Below are positions 49,558 through 59,833 of a DNA stretch of 64,000 nt, one piece after another. Source of the stretch: Bog-473 sp963730395 (GTDB taxonomy: Bacteria; Actinomycetota; Acidimicrobiia; Acidimicrobiales; RAAP-2); contig CAVSSK010000025.1 of the NCBI GenBank assembly GCA_963730395.1, forward strand, positions 1-64,000. The letters are read 5' to 3'. Both the position numbers and the translations under genes were made by a program. The notes beneath the pieces are model-generated. The model worked only from the letters and a program-made list of their open reading frames with translations, searched no databases and was not told the origin of the DNA. How positions within the stretch are numbered: position 1 is the first letter of the stretch; each line of letters begins with the position of its first letter.

Positions 49558-52500
49558 TAGTCGGCCGGCCCGAGGCAGGCGACAGCCGGCGGGCGGATCA
49601 CCACGGCGGTGCCGGCGTACGGTCGCATCTCCTCGTAGATGCGCAGCGCGGGTCGCGCGCCCGGATGCCGATCCCGCCGCAGGCCGCGGCGGCCAGGGCC
49701 AGGGTCACGCTCTCGCTGCGGTGACCGACGTTGTCCCATCCCATGTCCGACAGCGAGTGCAGCTGGGCGAGCGCCTTCTCCGTCTCGCCCGCCTCGGCGT
49801 TGGCCAGGGCCTGCGCGGCATGTGCGCTGGGGGAGTCCGCCGGGCTCTCCGCGACCGACCGTTCGAAGCGCGCTGTTCACAGAGGCGAGCTCGTCGCGCT
49901 GCCACCAGGTCCACACCATGAGTGCGGCGTAGAAGCCGGGGGCCAGTTCGTTGTGGGCCCGCGCCACCTCGAGGGCCTGACGCCCCAGCGATTCCCCCCG
50001 GTCGATGTCCCCGCCGACCAGCGCCATCATGGCGGCCACGTTGTCCCCGTAGGAGGCGTCGAGAGGATGGATCGGACCGGTGCTGCGCGCCTCGTAGCCA
50101 GCGATCTCGTCCTTGACGGCATCGACGTCGCCCTGCGCGAGCAACTCGCGGACCCGCCACATGTAGCCGTGCAGCGCGAGAACCTCGTCACCGATATCGT
50201 CCGCGATCTCCCCGAGCTCGTTCGCGGTCGCCAGTCGTTCTGGCGCCGGCTCGATGCCCCAGAGCGCGTGGACCCGGGCATTGAGCGCGTAGCCGAGCGC
50301 ACTGCGGTCACCGAGCCGCCGGGCCATGGCCACGGCCTCGGTGTTGAGGTCGAGTGAACGCTCGAGCAGGCCAGGCGCAGGGACGCCGGTCGTGTAGACG
50401 GTGACCAGTCCGAGCCGTGCCGTGACCATCGCCCGCAGGTGCGAGTCCTCCTCGGGCAGCTTGGCGCGCGCCTCCTCCAGCAGCTGCACCTGGTCCTCGT
50501 CGGCGCCGCCGATGCCGAGGTCGTTCAGCGGTCCGGCACGGAGCGCGGCCGCAGCAAGGCGCTGGGGATCGCCCATGGCACGCGCGAGTGAGGCCGCCCT
50601 CTCGGAGTTGGCATCGGCCTGCGCCGCGTCGCCGGCCCTGTGCTGCGCTTCCGCGAGCGCGATCAGCGCGTCGCAGCGCGCCGCCCTGTCCTGGGAGCCG
50701 AACTGCTCGGCTATCTCGAGGCTGCGGGTGAAGTGCCCGACCGCCTCCTCGAAGGCCAGCAGGCGCAGCGCGCGCTCACCCGCGGCCAGGCAGTAGTGGA
50801 TCGCCTTGTCGGCGTCGGCCAGGGCCGCGCCCATCGAATAGTGGTGCGCCAGCTCGTTGACGTAGGTGTCGAGCGCGTCGGCATGCGCCCGCTCTGTCGC
50901 CACGGCGATCTTGTGGTGGTAGCGCACTCGCCGCCCGCGCAGCAGCTCGCCGTAGATGGCGTCGCGCACGAGCGCATGGGTGAAGGCGTAGCGGTCACGG
51001 ACTTCCTCGCCCACCCGGCGCAGTAGTCGGGACTCCTCGGCCCGATCGAACGCGTCGAGCCGTTGGCCGGGCGAGAGCTCCGCCGCCTCTGCCACGATGC
51101 CCGCCTCGCACTGCGGTCCCGCTACTGCCGCCGCCTGCAGCAGGTAGATCACGTCCTCGGGCAGCCGGGAGACACGTCGCGCCACGAGCTCGCGGATGGC
51201 CTCGGGCGGGTTGAGGTTGGGTGGCACGGGGGCGTCGCCGTCGCCCCCGTGCTCGTCCTGGCGGTACCGCAGCTGGCGCAGCATCTCGTCGAGGAAGAGC
51301 GGATTGCCGTCGGTGAGCCGGCACAGCTCTGGGACGAGGTCCGGCGGCGCCGTCTGCCAGTCGCGGACCAGCTCTGCCACCGCGTCGGGACTCAGGCCCT
51401 GCAGGTGCACCGTCTCGACGGGCACGACGGTGCGCAGGTCAGCCAGCATCGAGCGCAGCCGGTGGTCGGGCGGCACCTCCGTGTCGTTGTACATCCCGAC
51501 GATCCCGATTCTTGCGGCGTCGATGCTCCGCAGCACATGGCGCAGGAGGAGCAGGGTCGGCTGGTCGGCCCAGTGGAGGTTGTCGACGACCAACAGCATG
51601 GTGCCGCCCGACGACAGTTCGTTCAGCGTGGCCGCGACCGCCTCGAAGAACCGGTAGCGCTCGCTCTCGGGGTCGCCGGTTTCCTCCTCGAGCAGCGGTG
51701 CGTGCTCGCGCAGGCGCACGACGAGGCGGGAGAGCTCCGCCAGCTGCCAGTTCGGCATCTGTGAGATCCGATCGGCTGAGAGTGCCCGGAAGTACCGGCC
51801 GAGAGCCTCGGCGAAGGGCTGGAAGGGTGTGATGGGTCCCTCGTCACAGCGGCCCCAGAGCACGAGGACCGCTTCCTGCTCAACGGCGCGCGCCAGCTCG
51901 ACCACCAGCCGCGTCTTCCCGATGCCGGCCTCGCCGTCGACGAGCAGCAGGCGCCCGTCGCCGTCGCGCACCGATGCCCACCAGTCGCGCAGCAGGCTCG
52001 ACTCCCGGGCCCGGCCGACGAACGGCGCCTCGTTCGGTGACGTCGACCCACGGACCCGGTAGTCGGGCGTCGACGTGACCACACGGGACCCGGCCGCCCC
52101 GCCGGGCTCGCGCTCGCGGGGCGCGGGGAAGTCGAGGGCGGGCTCCTGGGTGAGGATGGCGTGCTCCATCCAGGTCACGTCGTGCCCGGGGTCGATCCCC
52201 AGCTCGGCGACCAGGATCGAGCGGAGGTCCTGGAACACACGCAGTGCCTCGGCCTGGCGACCCGAGCGATAGAGCGCCAGCATGCGCTGCGACCACAGCC
52301 GCTCCCGCATGGGGTGAGCACCGGTCAGCGTCGCCAGCTCGCCGATGAGGGCTTGGTGGCGTCCCACGGTCAACTCGGAATCGATCCGCGTCTCCACGGC
52401 GGCGAGACGCAGCTCCTCCAGCCGGCGGGCCTCGGCCCGGGCGAAGGGCTCGTCCCTCACCTCGCTGTAGGCCGACCCGCGCCAGATCCCCTCCGCCTCT

Positions 52501-52940
52501 GCCAGCAGGCGGGCCGCCTCGCGGGGACGGCGGCGGGCGAGCTGCAGGCGGCCCTCGGTCACCAGCTCCTCGAAGCGGCGGGCGTCGGTCACCTGCGCCG
52601 GGACGTCGAGGAGGTAGCCCGGCGCCCGGGTGACGATGAGATCCGCCGGCGCGCCGGCGTCGCGCAGCCGCTTGCGCACGCGTGAGATGGTCGAGCGCAG
52701 CGCGATCTGGGCGCCTCCCGCGTCGTGGTCACCCCACAGGGAGTCCACCAGTCGATCGACCGAGACCACCAGGCCGCGGTCCATGAGAAGGCGGGCGACG
52801 AGTGCCCGGGCCTTCACGCCTCCGACGTCGGCCACCCGCCCGTCCCAGGTGATCTCCAACGGGCCGAGGACGTTGATCTCGAGCCGCGACGAGCCCGGCG
52901 CGCCTGTCGCTGCGTGCCCCGAGGAACCAGTGCCCGGCAT
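49299..52940 (-). CDS. Large BTAD/AAA/TPR transcriptional regulator, with a compensated frameshift
   Basis: About 1213 residues from ATG 52940. The N-terminus is an OmpR-like winged helix plus BTAD domain (EINVLGPLEITWDGRVADVGGVKARALVARLLM, LIVTRAPGYLLDVPAQVTDARRFEELVTEGRLQL, ALRVFQDLRSILVAELGIDPGHDVTWME), as in SARP regulators. The middle is an AAA/STAND ATPase: FVGRARESSLLRDW, Walker A DGEAGIGKTRL, Walker B LLVVDNLHWADQP. The C-terminal half is helical TPR-like repeats. Between about 49663 and 49870 the expected TPR sequence (ARFERSVAESPADSPSAHAAQALANAEAGETEKALAQL) is in another frame; two compensating indels restore the end. Such proteins sense a signal and activate transcription. Target unknown; convergent with the second cNMP gene. 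Confidence 0.87.
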   Translation of the reverse strand: MPGTGSSGHAATGAPGSSRLEINVLGPLEITWDGRVADVGGVKARALVARLLMDRGLVVSVDRLVDSLWGDHDAGGAQIALRSTISRVRKRLRDAGAPADLIVTRAPGYLLDVPAQVTDARRFEELVTEGRLQLARRRPREAARLLAEAEGIWRGSAYSEVRDEPFARAEARRLEELRLAAVETRIDSELTVGRHQALIGELATLTGAHPMRERLWSQRMLALYRSGRQAEALRVFQDLRSILVAELGIDPGHDVTWMEHAILTQEPALDFPAPREREPGGAAGSRVVTSTPDYRVRGSTSPNEAPFVGRARESSLLRDWWASVRDGDGRLLLVDGEAGIGKTRLVVELARAVEQEAVLVLWGRCDEGPITPFQPFAEALGRYFRALSADRISQMPNWQLAELSRLVVRLREHAPLLEEETGDPESERYRFFEAVAATLNELSSGGTMLLVVDNLHWADQPTLLLLRHVLRSIDAARIGIVGMYNDTEVPPDHRLRSMLADLRTVVPVETVHLQGLSPDAVAELVRDWQTAPPDLVPELCRLTDGNPLFLDEMLRQLRYRQDEHGGDGDAPVPPNLNPPEAIRELVARRVSRLPEDVIYLLQAAAVAGPQCEAGIVAEAAELSPGQRLDAFDRAEESRLLRRVGEEVRDRYAFTHALVRDAIYGELLRGRRVRYHHKIAVATERAHADALDTYVNELAHHYSMGAALADADKAIHYCLAAGERALRLLAFEEAVGHFTRSLEIAEQFGSQDRAARCDALIALAEAQHRAGDAAQADANSERAASLARAMGDPQRLAAAALRAGPLNDLGIGGADEDQVQLLEEARAKLPEEDSHLRAMVTARLGLVTVYTTGVPAPGLLERSLDLNTEAVAMARRLGDRSALGYALNARVHALWGIEPAPERLATANELGEIADDIGDEVLALHGYMWRVRELLAQGDVDAVKDEIAGYEARSTGPIHPLDASYGDNVAAMMALVGGDIDRGESLGRQALEVARAHNELAPGFYAALMVWTWWQRDELASVNSALRTVGRGEPGGLPQRTCRAGPGQRRGGRDGEGARPAALAVGHGMGQRRSPQRERDPGPGRRGLRRDRHPGARPALRIYEEMRPYAGTAVVIRPPAVACLGPADYYLGLLAMTSGDLALSQVHFEAALRLGFRMRSGPFVAAAEVELARALRRRRRGDEGERVAVLLRNAEEAALDLGLHRVARIAADPG

Positions 52941-53034
52941 GCTCTCCCGATCTCTCCAGTCGCTCCTGATGCTAGGCACCGGCCGCAAACGTCGTTGAGA
53001 AGAGCGGCATCGGCCGGGACTCCCGTCGGAGGTG

Positions 53035-54010
53035 CTAGGTGGCGACCTGTTCGACCACGTGGTGCGGATGGTCCTTGCGGAAGGCCCGTACGGTGTACCC
53101 GACCACGACCGTGTCCTTCAGAGCACGCACCGAGGCGCTGCGCGGCAGGTTCAAGATGGGGCCGAGCTCTCCGACGTAATTGCCCGCCTCCACATTGGCC
53201 AGCACCTCGGTGCCGCCGTCGGCCAGCTCCCGGTACACCTCGAGCAGGCCTGACTCGAGGTGGTAGATGAGATCCCCCCGTTCGCCCTGACGGAACAGGA
53301 TCTCCCCCTCCGTGAGGCGCACCTCCTCGGGCTGGCGGTCGGCATCCGAGAAGTGCGGGGCGAGCTCGATCACCCGGTCCGCCAGCTGGCTGACCCGGTC
53401 ATCGTGCGTCGAGACCACGACGATCCGGCCGGGGCTGGCGAGCTCCCGCAGCAGCCGCAAGATGCCCTCGACCTGGATGTGGTCGAGGTGGGCCGTCGGC
53501 TCGTCGGCCAGGATCAGGGGCGGGTCGTGCACCAGCGCCCGGGCGATCGCCACCCGTTGCTGCTGTCCACCCGACAGGTGAGCCGGACGGTGGTGCGCCC
53601 GCTCGCCCAGGCCGACCAGCGCGAGCAGTTCGGTGGCCCGGGCCTTCGCCTTCGGCCGAGGCACGCCCGCCAGCCGCATCGGCACGACGACGTTGGCCTG
53701 GGCTGTGAGGCTGGGGATGAGGTTGAAGGCCTGGAAGACGACACCCACCGTCCGGCGGCGGTACTCCGCCATCGCCGGCCCCTTGAGCTCGTCGACGGAC
53801 GATCGAGCCGAAACGGACCCGCCCCCCGGTCGGGGTGAGCAGACCGGCGAGGCAGGAGAGCAACGTCGTCTTCCCGCAGCCCGAGGGCCCCAGGAGGACG
53901 ACGAGCTCGCCATCCTCGGCGGTGAAGCTCAGCCCGTCCAGCGGCTTGATGACGTACCCGCCCGAATCGAAAGCCACCGTGAGGTCGTCAACGACCAGGC
54001 GGTCGCTCAC
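53035..54010 (-). CDS. ABC transporter ATP-binding protein fused to a cyclic-nucleotide-binding domain (frameshifted)
   Basis: Starts at GTG 54010, overlapping the permease stop (GTGA). First frame: MSDRLVVDDLTVAFDSGGYVIKPLDGLSF with Walker A GPSGCGKT (41-48) and GLLTPTGGRVRFGSI. Near 53800 the match shifts frame to ELKGPAMAEYRRRTVGVVFQAFNLIPSLTA, signature HLSGGQQQRVAIARAL, Walker B LILADEPTAHLD and VVSTHDDRV: an ATPase of the LolD/MacB class. It continues directly into a Crp-like barrel: RLTEGEILFRQGERGDLIYHLESGLLEVYRELADGGTEVLANVEAGNYVGELGPILNLPRSASVRALKDTVVVGYTV. The barrel lacks the classic FGE-x10-RxA (VGELGPILNLPRSASV keeps a variant with GEL and RSAS). The fusion suggests cyclic-nucleotide or other ligand control of the transporter. 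Confidence 0.85.
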
Positions 54011-55063
54011 CCGAACGCCGTTGCAGGGTCGGCGCCGGTGACGCGGCGCAACGCCGAGATGCTGGCGACTGCCCCCACCGCCACCGCGATGAGGGGGAGC
54101 ACCAGGCGCGCGTCGGGCGTGATGTCGACCGGCTGCGAGAACAGTGGCGTCATCAGGCTCGCCAGGATCTCGGCCAGGAGGGCGGCCAGCAGCGTCACGA
54201 CGACTGCCTCGAGGACCAGGCTCAAGAACAGCGCGCCGCGACGACGAGCCCAGTGCCTTGAGCACGGCGAAGTCACGCTTCCGCTCGAGCGCGGCGACGT
54301 AGAGCATGGATGCGACGATGGCCGCCGCCACGAGCCACATCAGCCACCGGGTGTTGTCGATGGACGCTACGGCGGTCCGGAGCTGCCCTACCGTGTCGTT
54401 GACCACGGTCGACGACGAGAGCACGACGAGCCCCGGCGGCACGTGCTTCGGCGTCCCGCTGGTGGCGACGGCGGTGATCAGCGGCTTCCCGCCGGTGACG
54501 CCGCTCTGCACGGTCGCCAGGGGCATGTACACCAGCGGGATGCCCCCCGTCATGGTGCGGCCGTCCACCGTGCCCACGACCCGGTAGCTGTGGCCGCCGA
54601 GGAGGAACGTGCTCCCCACCTGCGCCCCCAGCTTCGAATCGACCACCGCTTGTCCCGGACCCGACAGCCCGCGCCCCGCTGTCACCTGGGGATCACCCAG
54701 CCCGCCCGGCTGGACCCCGACGAGGTTGACCGTCTGTGGCGCCGTCGATCCCGCGACAGGAGGACCACCTGGCCCGGAGCGAAGAGCACCGCCTGAGGCG
54801 CGCTGCACCCCGGGCTCGTTGGCCACCACGGCGACGTCAGAGGCAGGGAAGGCGGCGAAGGCGGTGACCCGGCCCTGAGCGGCCCGCGCCAGGACCCACG
54901 ACGTCGCGCCGACCGAATTGATCGAGCTGGCCGCCTCGGCGTGGAAGCCGTCGGCCAGCCCGCTGAGGGCGAGCGCAAGGGCGAGCACCAGGCCGACCCC
55001 GATCACGGCGATCAGGAATTGCCGGGCCCGGAACCACAGGTCTGCGAACGTGACCGCCAGCAT
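54007..55063 (-). CDS. FtsX/MacB-like ABC permease (frameshifted)
   Basis: From ATG 55063 (AAAGGGG upstream) the first frame gives a membrane helix (QFLIAVIGVGLVLALALALSGLADG), a long extracytoplasmic domain (SSINSVGATSWVLARAAQGRVTAF ... GVQPGGLGDPQVTAGRGL ... VYMPLATVQSGV) and the second helix LMWLVAAAIVASMLYVAALERKRDFAVLKALGSSSR. Near 54240 the frame changes to ALFLSLVLEAVVVTLLAALLAEILASLMTPLF and LVLPLIAVAVGAVASISALRRVTGADPATAFG. Total about 350 residues, four membrane helices. With the ATPase it forms a MacB/LolCDE-type mechanotransmission complex, probably moving or releasing an envelope lipid, lipoprotein or peptide. One single-base error explains the break. Confidence 0.85.
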
Positions 55064-55168
55064 CCCCCACCCCTTTCTCGCCAAACGGGAGTTCCCCGCG
55101 TGACTCTAACGGGGCAATGGGGGTGCGTGCTGGGCCTGCAGGTCGTGCCTCGTCCGGCCCCTGCGGGG

Positions 55169-56263
55169 CTACGCCGCCAACGCCGCCAGACGGGCGAAGA
55201 GGGACTGCAAGAGGAGCGCCTCGTTGGGGTTGCGCGGCAGGGCCTCGGTCGTCTCGGTGATCAACCCGACCGCGGCGACGGCGCTCCGCACCTCCTCGTC
55301 ACCCACCGCCACGGTGCCGGCGGCCGCCGCAGCGCTGACCTTCGAGCGGTAGGCCCGGGCCAGCACTCCGAGGCCCGCCCGCAGGGCGTCCGTGCGGAAG
55401 CGACGCTCCTCGCGCTGGAACTGTTCCGCGATCTCCTTGCGCCCCGGCAGCCCGCGTTCGCCCATCTCCCGGGCCGCCGCGGTGAGCGTCTCGATCTCCC
55501 GCGCGTGCGCCGCCCGCAGCGGCTCGACGGAGCGGTCGGCCGACTCGAGCACGCGCCGGGTCAACCCGGCAGCCGTCATGCCCGACGGCCCCAGCTCGTC
55601 GGGCACCGATGCCCACAGTGCCACCCGCGCCGCGACGTCGGGGTCGTCGACGGTGATGCGTGCCCGCTCGGGATTGCCGCCGCTGCTGTCCGCCACGACG
55701 GCAGCTGTGTCGGATGGCACCCCCGAGTCGGTGAGCCAGCGCACCAGGACCTCGCGGGGCACCGGCGGGAACTCGATCTCGACCGACCGGCTGGCCACCG
55801 TCACCAGCTCGGGGATCACCTCATCGGTGAGCAGGATGAAGACCGTCTCCCCCGGCGGCTCCTCGAGGGTCTTCAACAGGGCGGGGGCCCGCAGGGCGGC
55901 CAGGTGCACGTCGAGCAGGACGATCACCTGGCGAGCCGCATGCAGGGGTCGGCGCTGCGCCAGCGAGACGACCTGGCGGATCTCCGCGATGGAGATCGAC
56001 GCGCCGCTGCGGCGGATGACGTGCAGGTCGGGGTCCGTCCCGGCCAGTGCGGCCCGGCAGGTGGCGCAGACACCGCATCCGCCGTCCTGGCACAACAGCG
56101 CAGCGGCGAACCCGTGGGCGGCGGCGAGGCCGCCGTTGCCGGCGGCGCCTCGGAAGAGGTAGGCGTGGACGGGGTTGACCGCCGCCGCTCGCAGGGCGGC
56201 CACCGCCTCCTCCTGGCCCACCACGCCGGCGAAGAGCTCGGGGGCGGGCCGCTCCTCGCTCAC
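55169..56263 (-). CDS. holB: DNA polymerase III subunit delta'
   Basis: 364 residues from GTG 56263, overlapping the tmk stop. PELFAGVVGQEEAVAALRAAAVNPVHAYLFRGAAGNGG carries a degenerate Walker A, as expected for delta'. The four-Cys zinc finger is CQDGGCGVCATCRAAL, DLHVIRRSGASISIAEIRQVVSLAQRRPLHAARQVIVLLDVHLAALRAPALLKTLEEPPGETVFILLTD covers the SRC-like region. It helps load the beta clamp. It follows tmk as in most bacteria. The C-terminal collar domain is longer and less conserved. Confidence 0.93.
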   Translation of the reverse strand: MSEERPAPELFAGVVGQEEAVAALRAAAVNPVHAYLFRGAAGNGGLAAAHGFAAALLCQDGGCGVCATCRAALAGTDPDLHVIRRSGASISIAEIRQVVSLAQRRPLHAARQVIVLLDVHLAALRAPALLKTLEEPPGETVFILLTDEVIPELVTVASRSVEIEFPPVPREVLVRWLTDSGVPSDTAAVVADSSGGNPERARITVDDPDVAARVALWASVPDELGPSGMTAAGLTRRVLESADRSVEPLRAAHAREIETLTAAAREMGERGLPGRKEIAEQFQREERRFRTDALRAGLGVLARAYRSKVSAAAAAGTVAVGDEEVRSAVAAVGLITETTEALPRNPNEALLLQSLFARLAALAA

Positions 56264-56899
56264 CGGCGCGCCGCCGGCGCGTCGCCCAGCCGCTCGCGCA
56301 CGGAGGCCACGATACGCGCCGTCAGTGCCGCGACGTCCTCGGTGCCGTCGACGACGAGCCAGTGCTCGGGATCCTGGCGCGGCCTGGGCGAGGAAACCCT
56401 GGCGCACCCGGGAGGCGAACTGCGGGCCGAGCTGCTCCATCCGGTCCGCCCCGAGGCCACCGGAGGCTGCGAGCCGGGCCGCGGCCACCTCGACGCTGAC
56501 GTCGACCAGGACCGACAGGTCCGCCGCGAGGCCGCCGGCGGCCCAGGTCACCAAGCTGGACAGGCCGACGGGGTCGAGCCCGCGGCCGTAGCCCTGGTAG
56601 GCGATGGTGGACGCCGAGTAGCGGTCGGTGACCACCCACTCGCCCGCGGCGAGCGCCGGCTCGAGCACTCGGGTCACGTGCTCGGCCCGGTCGGCCGCCA
56701 TGAGCAGCGCCTCGGTGCGCGCTGAGGGGGGCGGCGAATCGGGCGCCAACAGGAGTTGTCGCAGGAGCCCGCCCACCGGGGTCGCCCCGGGCTCGTGCGT
56801 GAGCCGCGCCCCGAGTGCGCCGGCCAGCGCGTTGGCCTGGGTCGACTTGCCGCACCCGTCGATCCCCTCGAGTGCGATGAGTCGACCCCGGGCCGGCAC
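56260..56899 (-). CDS. tmk: Thymidylate kinase (frameshifted)
   Basis: Starts at GTG 56899. P-loop LIALEGIDGCGKSTQANALAGAL, the DRY-type motif in VVTDRYSASTIAYQGYGRGL, and DLSVLVDVSVEVAAARLAASGG are in the first frame, up to FLAQAA. The remainder (QDPEHWLVVDGTEDVAALTARIVASVRERL) is in another frame. Removing one base from the GG at 56376-56377 (CC on the coding strand) restores a 212-residue enzyme. It phosphorylates dTMP for DNA synthesis and should be essential, so the break is almost surely an error in the sequence. Stop overlaps the holB start. Confidence 0.92.
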
Positions 56900-56900
56900 G

Positions 56901-59694
56901 TCAGAAGGGTTCGGTCGGCGCAGCCTTCATCGCTCCCGGCGCCTTCCGAGAGCCGGTGGCCTTCTTCGCGAGAGCGGTGGTCGCCTTCTTGGCGGCGGCC
57001 TTCTCCGCGGCGCTCGCCTTCTTCGCGGCGGCCTTCTTCTTGGTCGGCGCCGACTTCTTGGCCGCCTTCTTCTTCTTCGACGGGCCGGCGGCCCGACGCT
57101 CGGCCAGCAGCTCGGAGGCCCGATCCATGTCGATCGACTCGACCACGTCGCCCTTGCGCAGGCTGGCGTTCGTGGTGCCGTCGGTGACGTAGGGGCCGAA
57201 ACGGCCCTCCTTCACGACCACGGGCAGATTGGTGACCGGGTCGGTGCCGAGCTCGCGCAGCGGCGGGGCGGCCGTCCGGCCGCGGCGCTGCTTGGGCTGT
57301 GCGAAGAGCGCCCGCGCCTCGTCGAGCGTGACGTTGAGCAGCTGCTCCTCGCTCGAGAGGCTGCGCGTGTCGGACCCGCGCTTGAGATAGGGGCCGAACC
57401 GCCCGTTGTGGGCCACGATGTCCTCGCCCGTCTCGGGATCCGACCCGACCGTGCGCGGGATGCGCAGCAGTTCGAGCGCCTGCGCAAGCGTGAGCGTCGC
57501 CGGCTCCATGGAGGAGAACAGCGACGCGGTACGCGGCTTCTCGCCGCCCTCGATCACCTCGCCCACCTGTACGTAGGGCCCGAACCGCCCCGCCTTGACC
57601 ATCACGTCGAGCCCGCTCTCGGGGTCGGTACCGAGCACCCGGTCGTTGGACGGCGCGGCCAGGATCTCCTCGGCGCGCTCGATCGTCAGCTCGTCGGGCG
57701 CGATGTCGTCGGGGATGGAGGCCCGGTCCTCGCCACGTTGGAGGTAGGGGCCGTAGCGGCCGACCCGGGCCACGATCGGCTCGCCGTCACTCCCCTCGCC
57801 GAGTGGGATGGAATTGATCTCGCGAGCGTCGATCTCGCTCAGGTGCGCCGCCACGGAGGCCTTCAGCCCCAGCGCCTCACCGTCCTCGTCGCCATTGCCC
57901 GTCCCCGGGCCCTCGGTCCCGAAGTAGAACCGGGTCAGCCACGGCAGCACCTCCTCGGTCCCCGCCGCGATCTCGTCGAGGTCGTCCTCCATGGAGGCCG
58001 TGAAGCCGTAGTCGACCAGGTTGGCGAAGTACCGCTCCAACAGGCCCACGACCGCGAAGGCGGTGAAGCTCGGGACCAGGGCCGTCCCCTTCTTCCAGAC
58101 GTAGCCTCGCTCGAGGATGGTGGCGATCACGCTGGCGTAGGTCGACGGGCGCCCAACCCCCAGCTCCTCCATCGCCTTCACCAGCGACGCCTCGGTGTAG
58201 CGGGCCGGCGGCTGGGTCGCGTGCGAGCCCGGGACGAACGCGCTGCCCTCGACGACGTCGCCCTCCCGCAGCGGGGGCAACACGACCTGCTCCTCTGCCT
58301 TCTTCGCCTCGGGGTCCTCCTCGTCACCCTCGGCGTACGCCTTCAAGAACCCGGGGAACGCGATGACCCGGCCGCTGGCGGAGAACTCCGCCTCCTGCCC
58401 GGCCGCCATCCCCTCGGGCACCTCGGCCGTCAGCCGCACCTGGGCCGACGTCCCGGTGGCGTCGTTCATCTGCGAGGCCACCGTGCGCTTCCAGATCAAC
58501 TCGTACAGGCGGAGCTCGTCCCCCGACAGCTCGCGGGAGACGTCCTCGGGCGTGCGGAAGGACTCACCGGCCGGACGGACGGCCTCGTGGGCCTCCTGCG
58601 CGTTCTTCACCTTGCGCTCGTAGCGGCGCGGCGCATCGGGCACGAAGGCGTCGCCGTACATCTGGCGGGCCTGGGTGCGCGCCGCCGTGAGCGCCTCGTC
58701 CGACAGCGTCGTCGAGTCGGTTCGCATGTAGGTGATGTAGCCCTGCTCGTAGAGGCGCTGGGCCACCTGCATGGCCCGCTGGGCGCTGAAGCGGAGCTTT
58801 CGCCCGGCCTCCTGTTGCAAGCGTCGAGGTCATGAACGGCGCCGCCGGGGAGCGGCGGAACGGCCTCTCGGTGACGGCGCTGACGGTGAAGGAGCGGCCG
58901 GCGAGCGCGCTGGCGACCGAGGTCGCCTCCTCCTCACCGAGGACGCGGACGTTCTCCTTGCCGGTCCGCTCCCCCTGCTCGTCGAAGTCCTTGCCGGTGG
59001 CCACCGTGGACCCGCCCAGCGTCACGAGCGTCGCCCCGAAGCCGGCCGGGGCCTCGGCGTGGGTGAAGGTCCCCTCGACGCCCCACCACGTGGCGGAGCG
59101 GAAACGCATGCGCGCCCGTTCGCGCTCGACCACCATCCGCGTGGCCACGCTCTGCACCCGGCCCGCGGAGAGTCTCGGCATCACCTTGCGCCAGAGCACC
59201 GGCGAGACCTCGTAGCCGTAGAGGCGGTCGAGGATGCGCCGGGCCTCCTGGGCGTCCACGAGCCGCCGGTCGAGGTCGCGCCACTCCTCGACTGCGCGCT
59301 CGATGGCGGCCGCCGTGATCTCGTGGAAGACCATGCGCTTGACCGGCACGGTCGGCGAGAGCACCTCGAGCAGGTGCCAGGCGATCGATTCGCCCTCGCG
59401 GTCCTCGTCGGTCGCGAGGTAGAGCTCGTCGGCGCCCTTCAGCAACTTCTTGAGATTCGCCACCACCGACTTCTTGCGGTCCGAGACGACGTAGAGCGGC
59501 TTGAAGCCGTTGTCGACGTCCACCCCGAGGCGAGCCCATCCCTCGCCCTTGTAAGCGGCCGGCACCTCGTCGGCTCCGCGGGGCAGGTCCCGGATGTGTC
59601 CGACCGAGGAGTCGACGATGAAGTCGGGCCCCAGCAGGCTGCTGATGCGCTTGGCCTTGGCCGGCGACTCGACGATGACGAGCGCCTTACCCAC
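56901..59694 (-). CDS. topA: DNA topoisomerase I (frameshifted)
   Basis: From GTG 59694: TOPRIM domain ALVIVESPAKAKRISSLLG and ELYLATDEDREGESIAWHL, then RLVDAQEARRILDRLYGYEVSPVLWRK and SAGRVQSVATRMV. The frame breaks at 58819-58820 (an extra A on the + strand); one base less gives the expected TSTLQQEAGRKL. The second frame has the catalytic Tyr in GYITYMRTDSTTL (about residue 320), ELGVGRPSTYASVIATI, and three C-terminal repeats (NGRFGPY- or AGRFGPY-type, each with GTDPxT) instead of zinc fingers. It ends in a Lys/Ala-rich tail with AAKK repeats. Repaired length about 930. Relaxes negative supercoils; actinobacterial type. Confidence 0.94.
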
Positions 59695-59833
59695 GGCGCA
59701 CCCGCGGGGCATCGATGGGGGCGCTGAGAGGGAGAGCATGGTCACGTCAGAGTGGGGGTCCGCCCCCCGCCTGTCAAGGGCAGGGGTGTCCGGCAGGTCC
59801 GCCGGTGAACGGTCGCTGAGGGCGGTGATCAGG

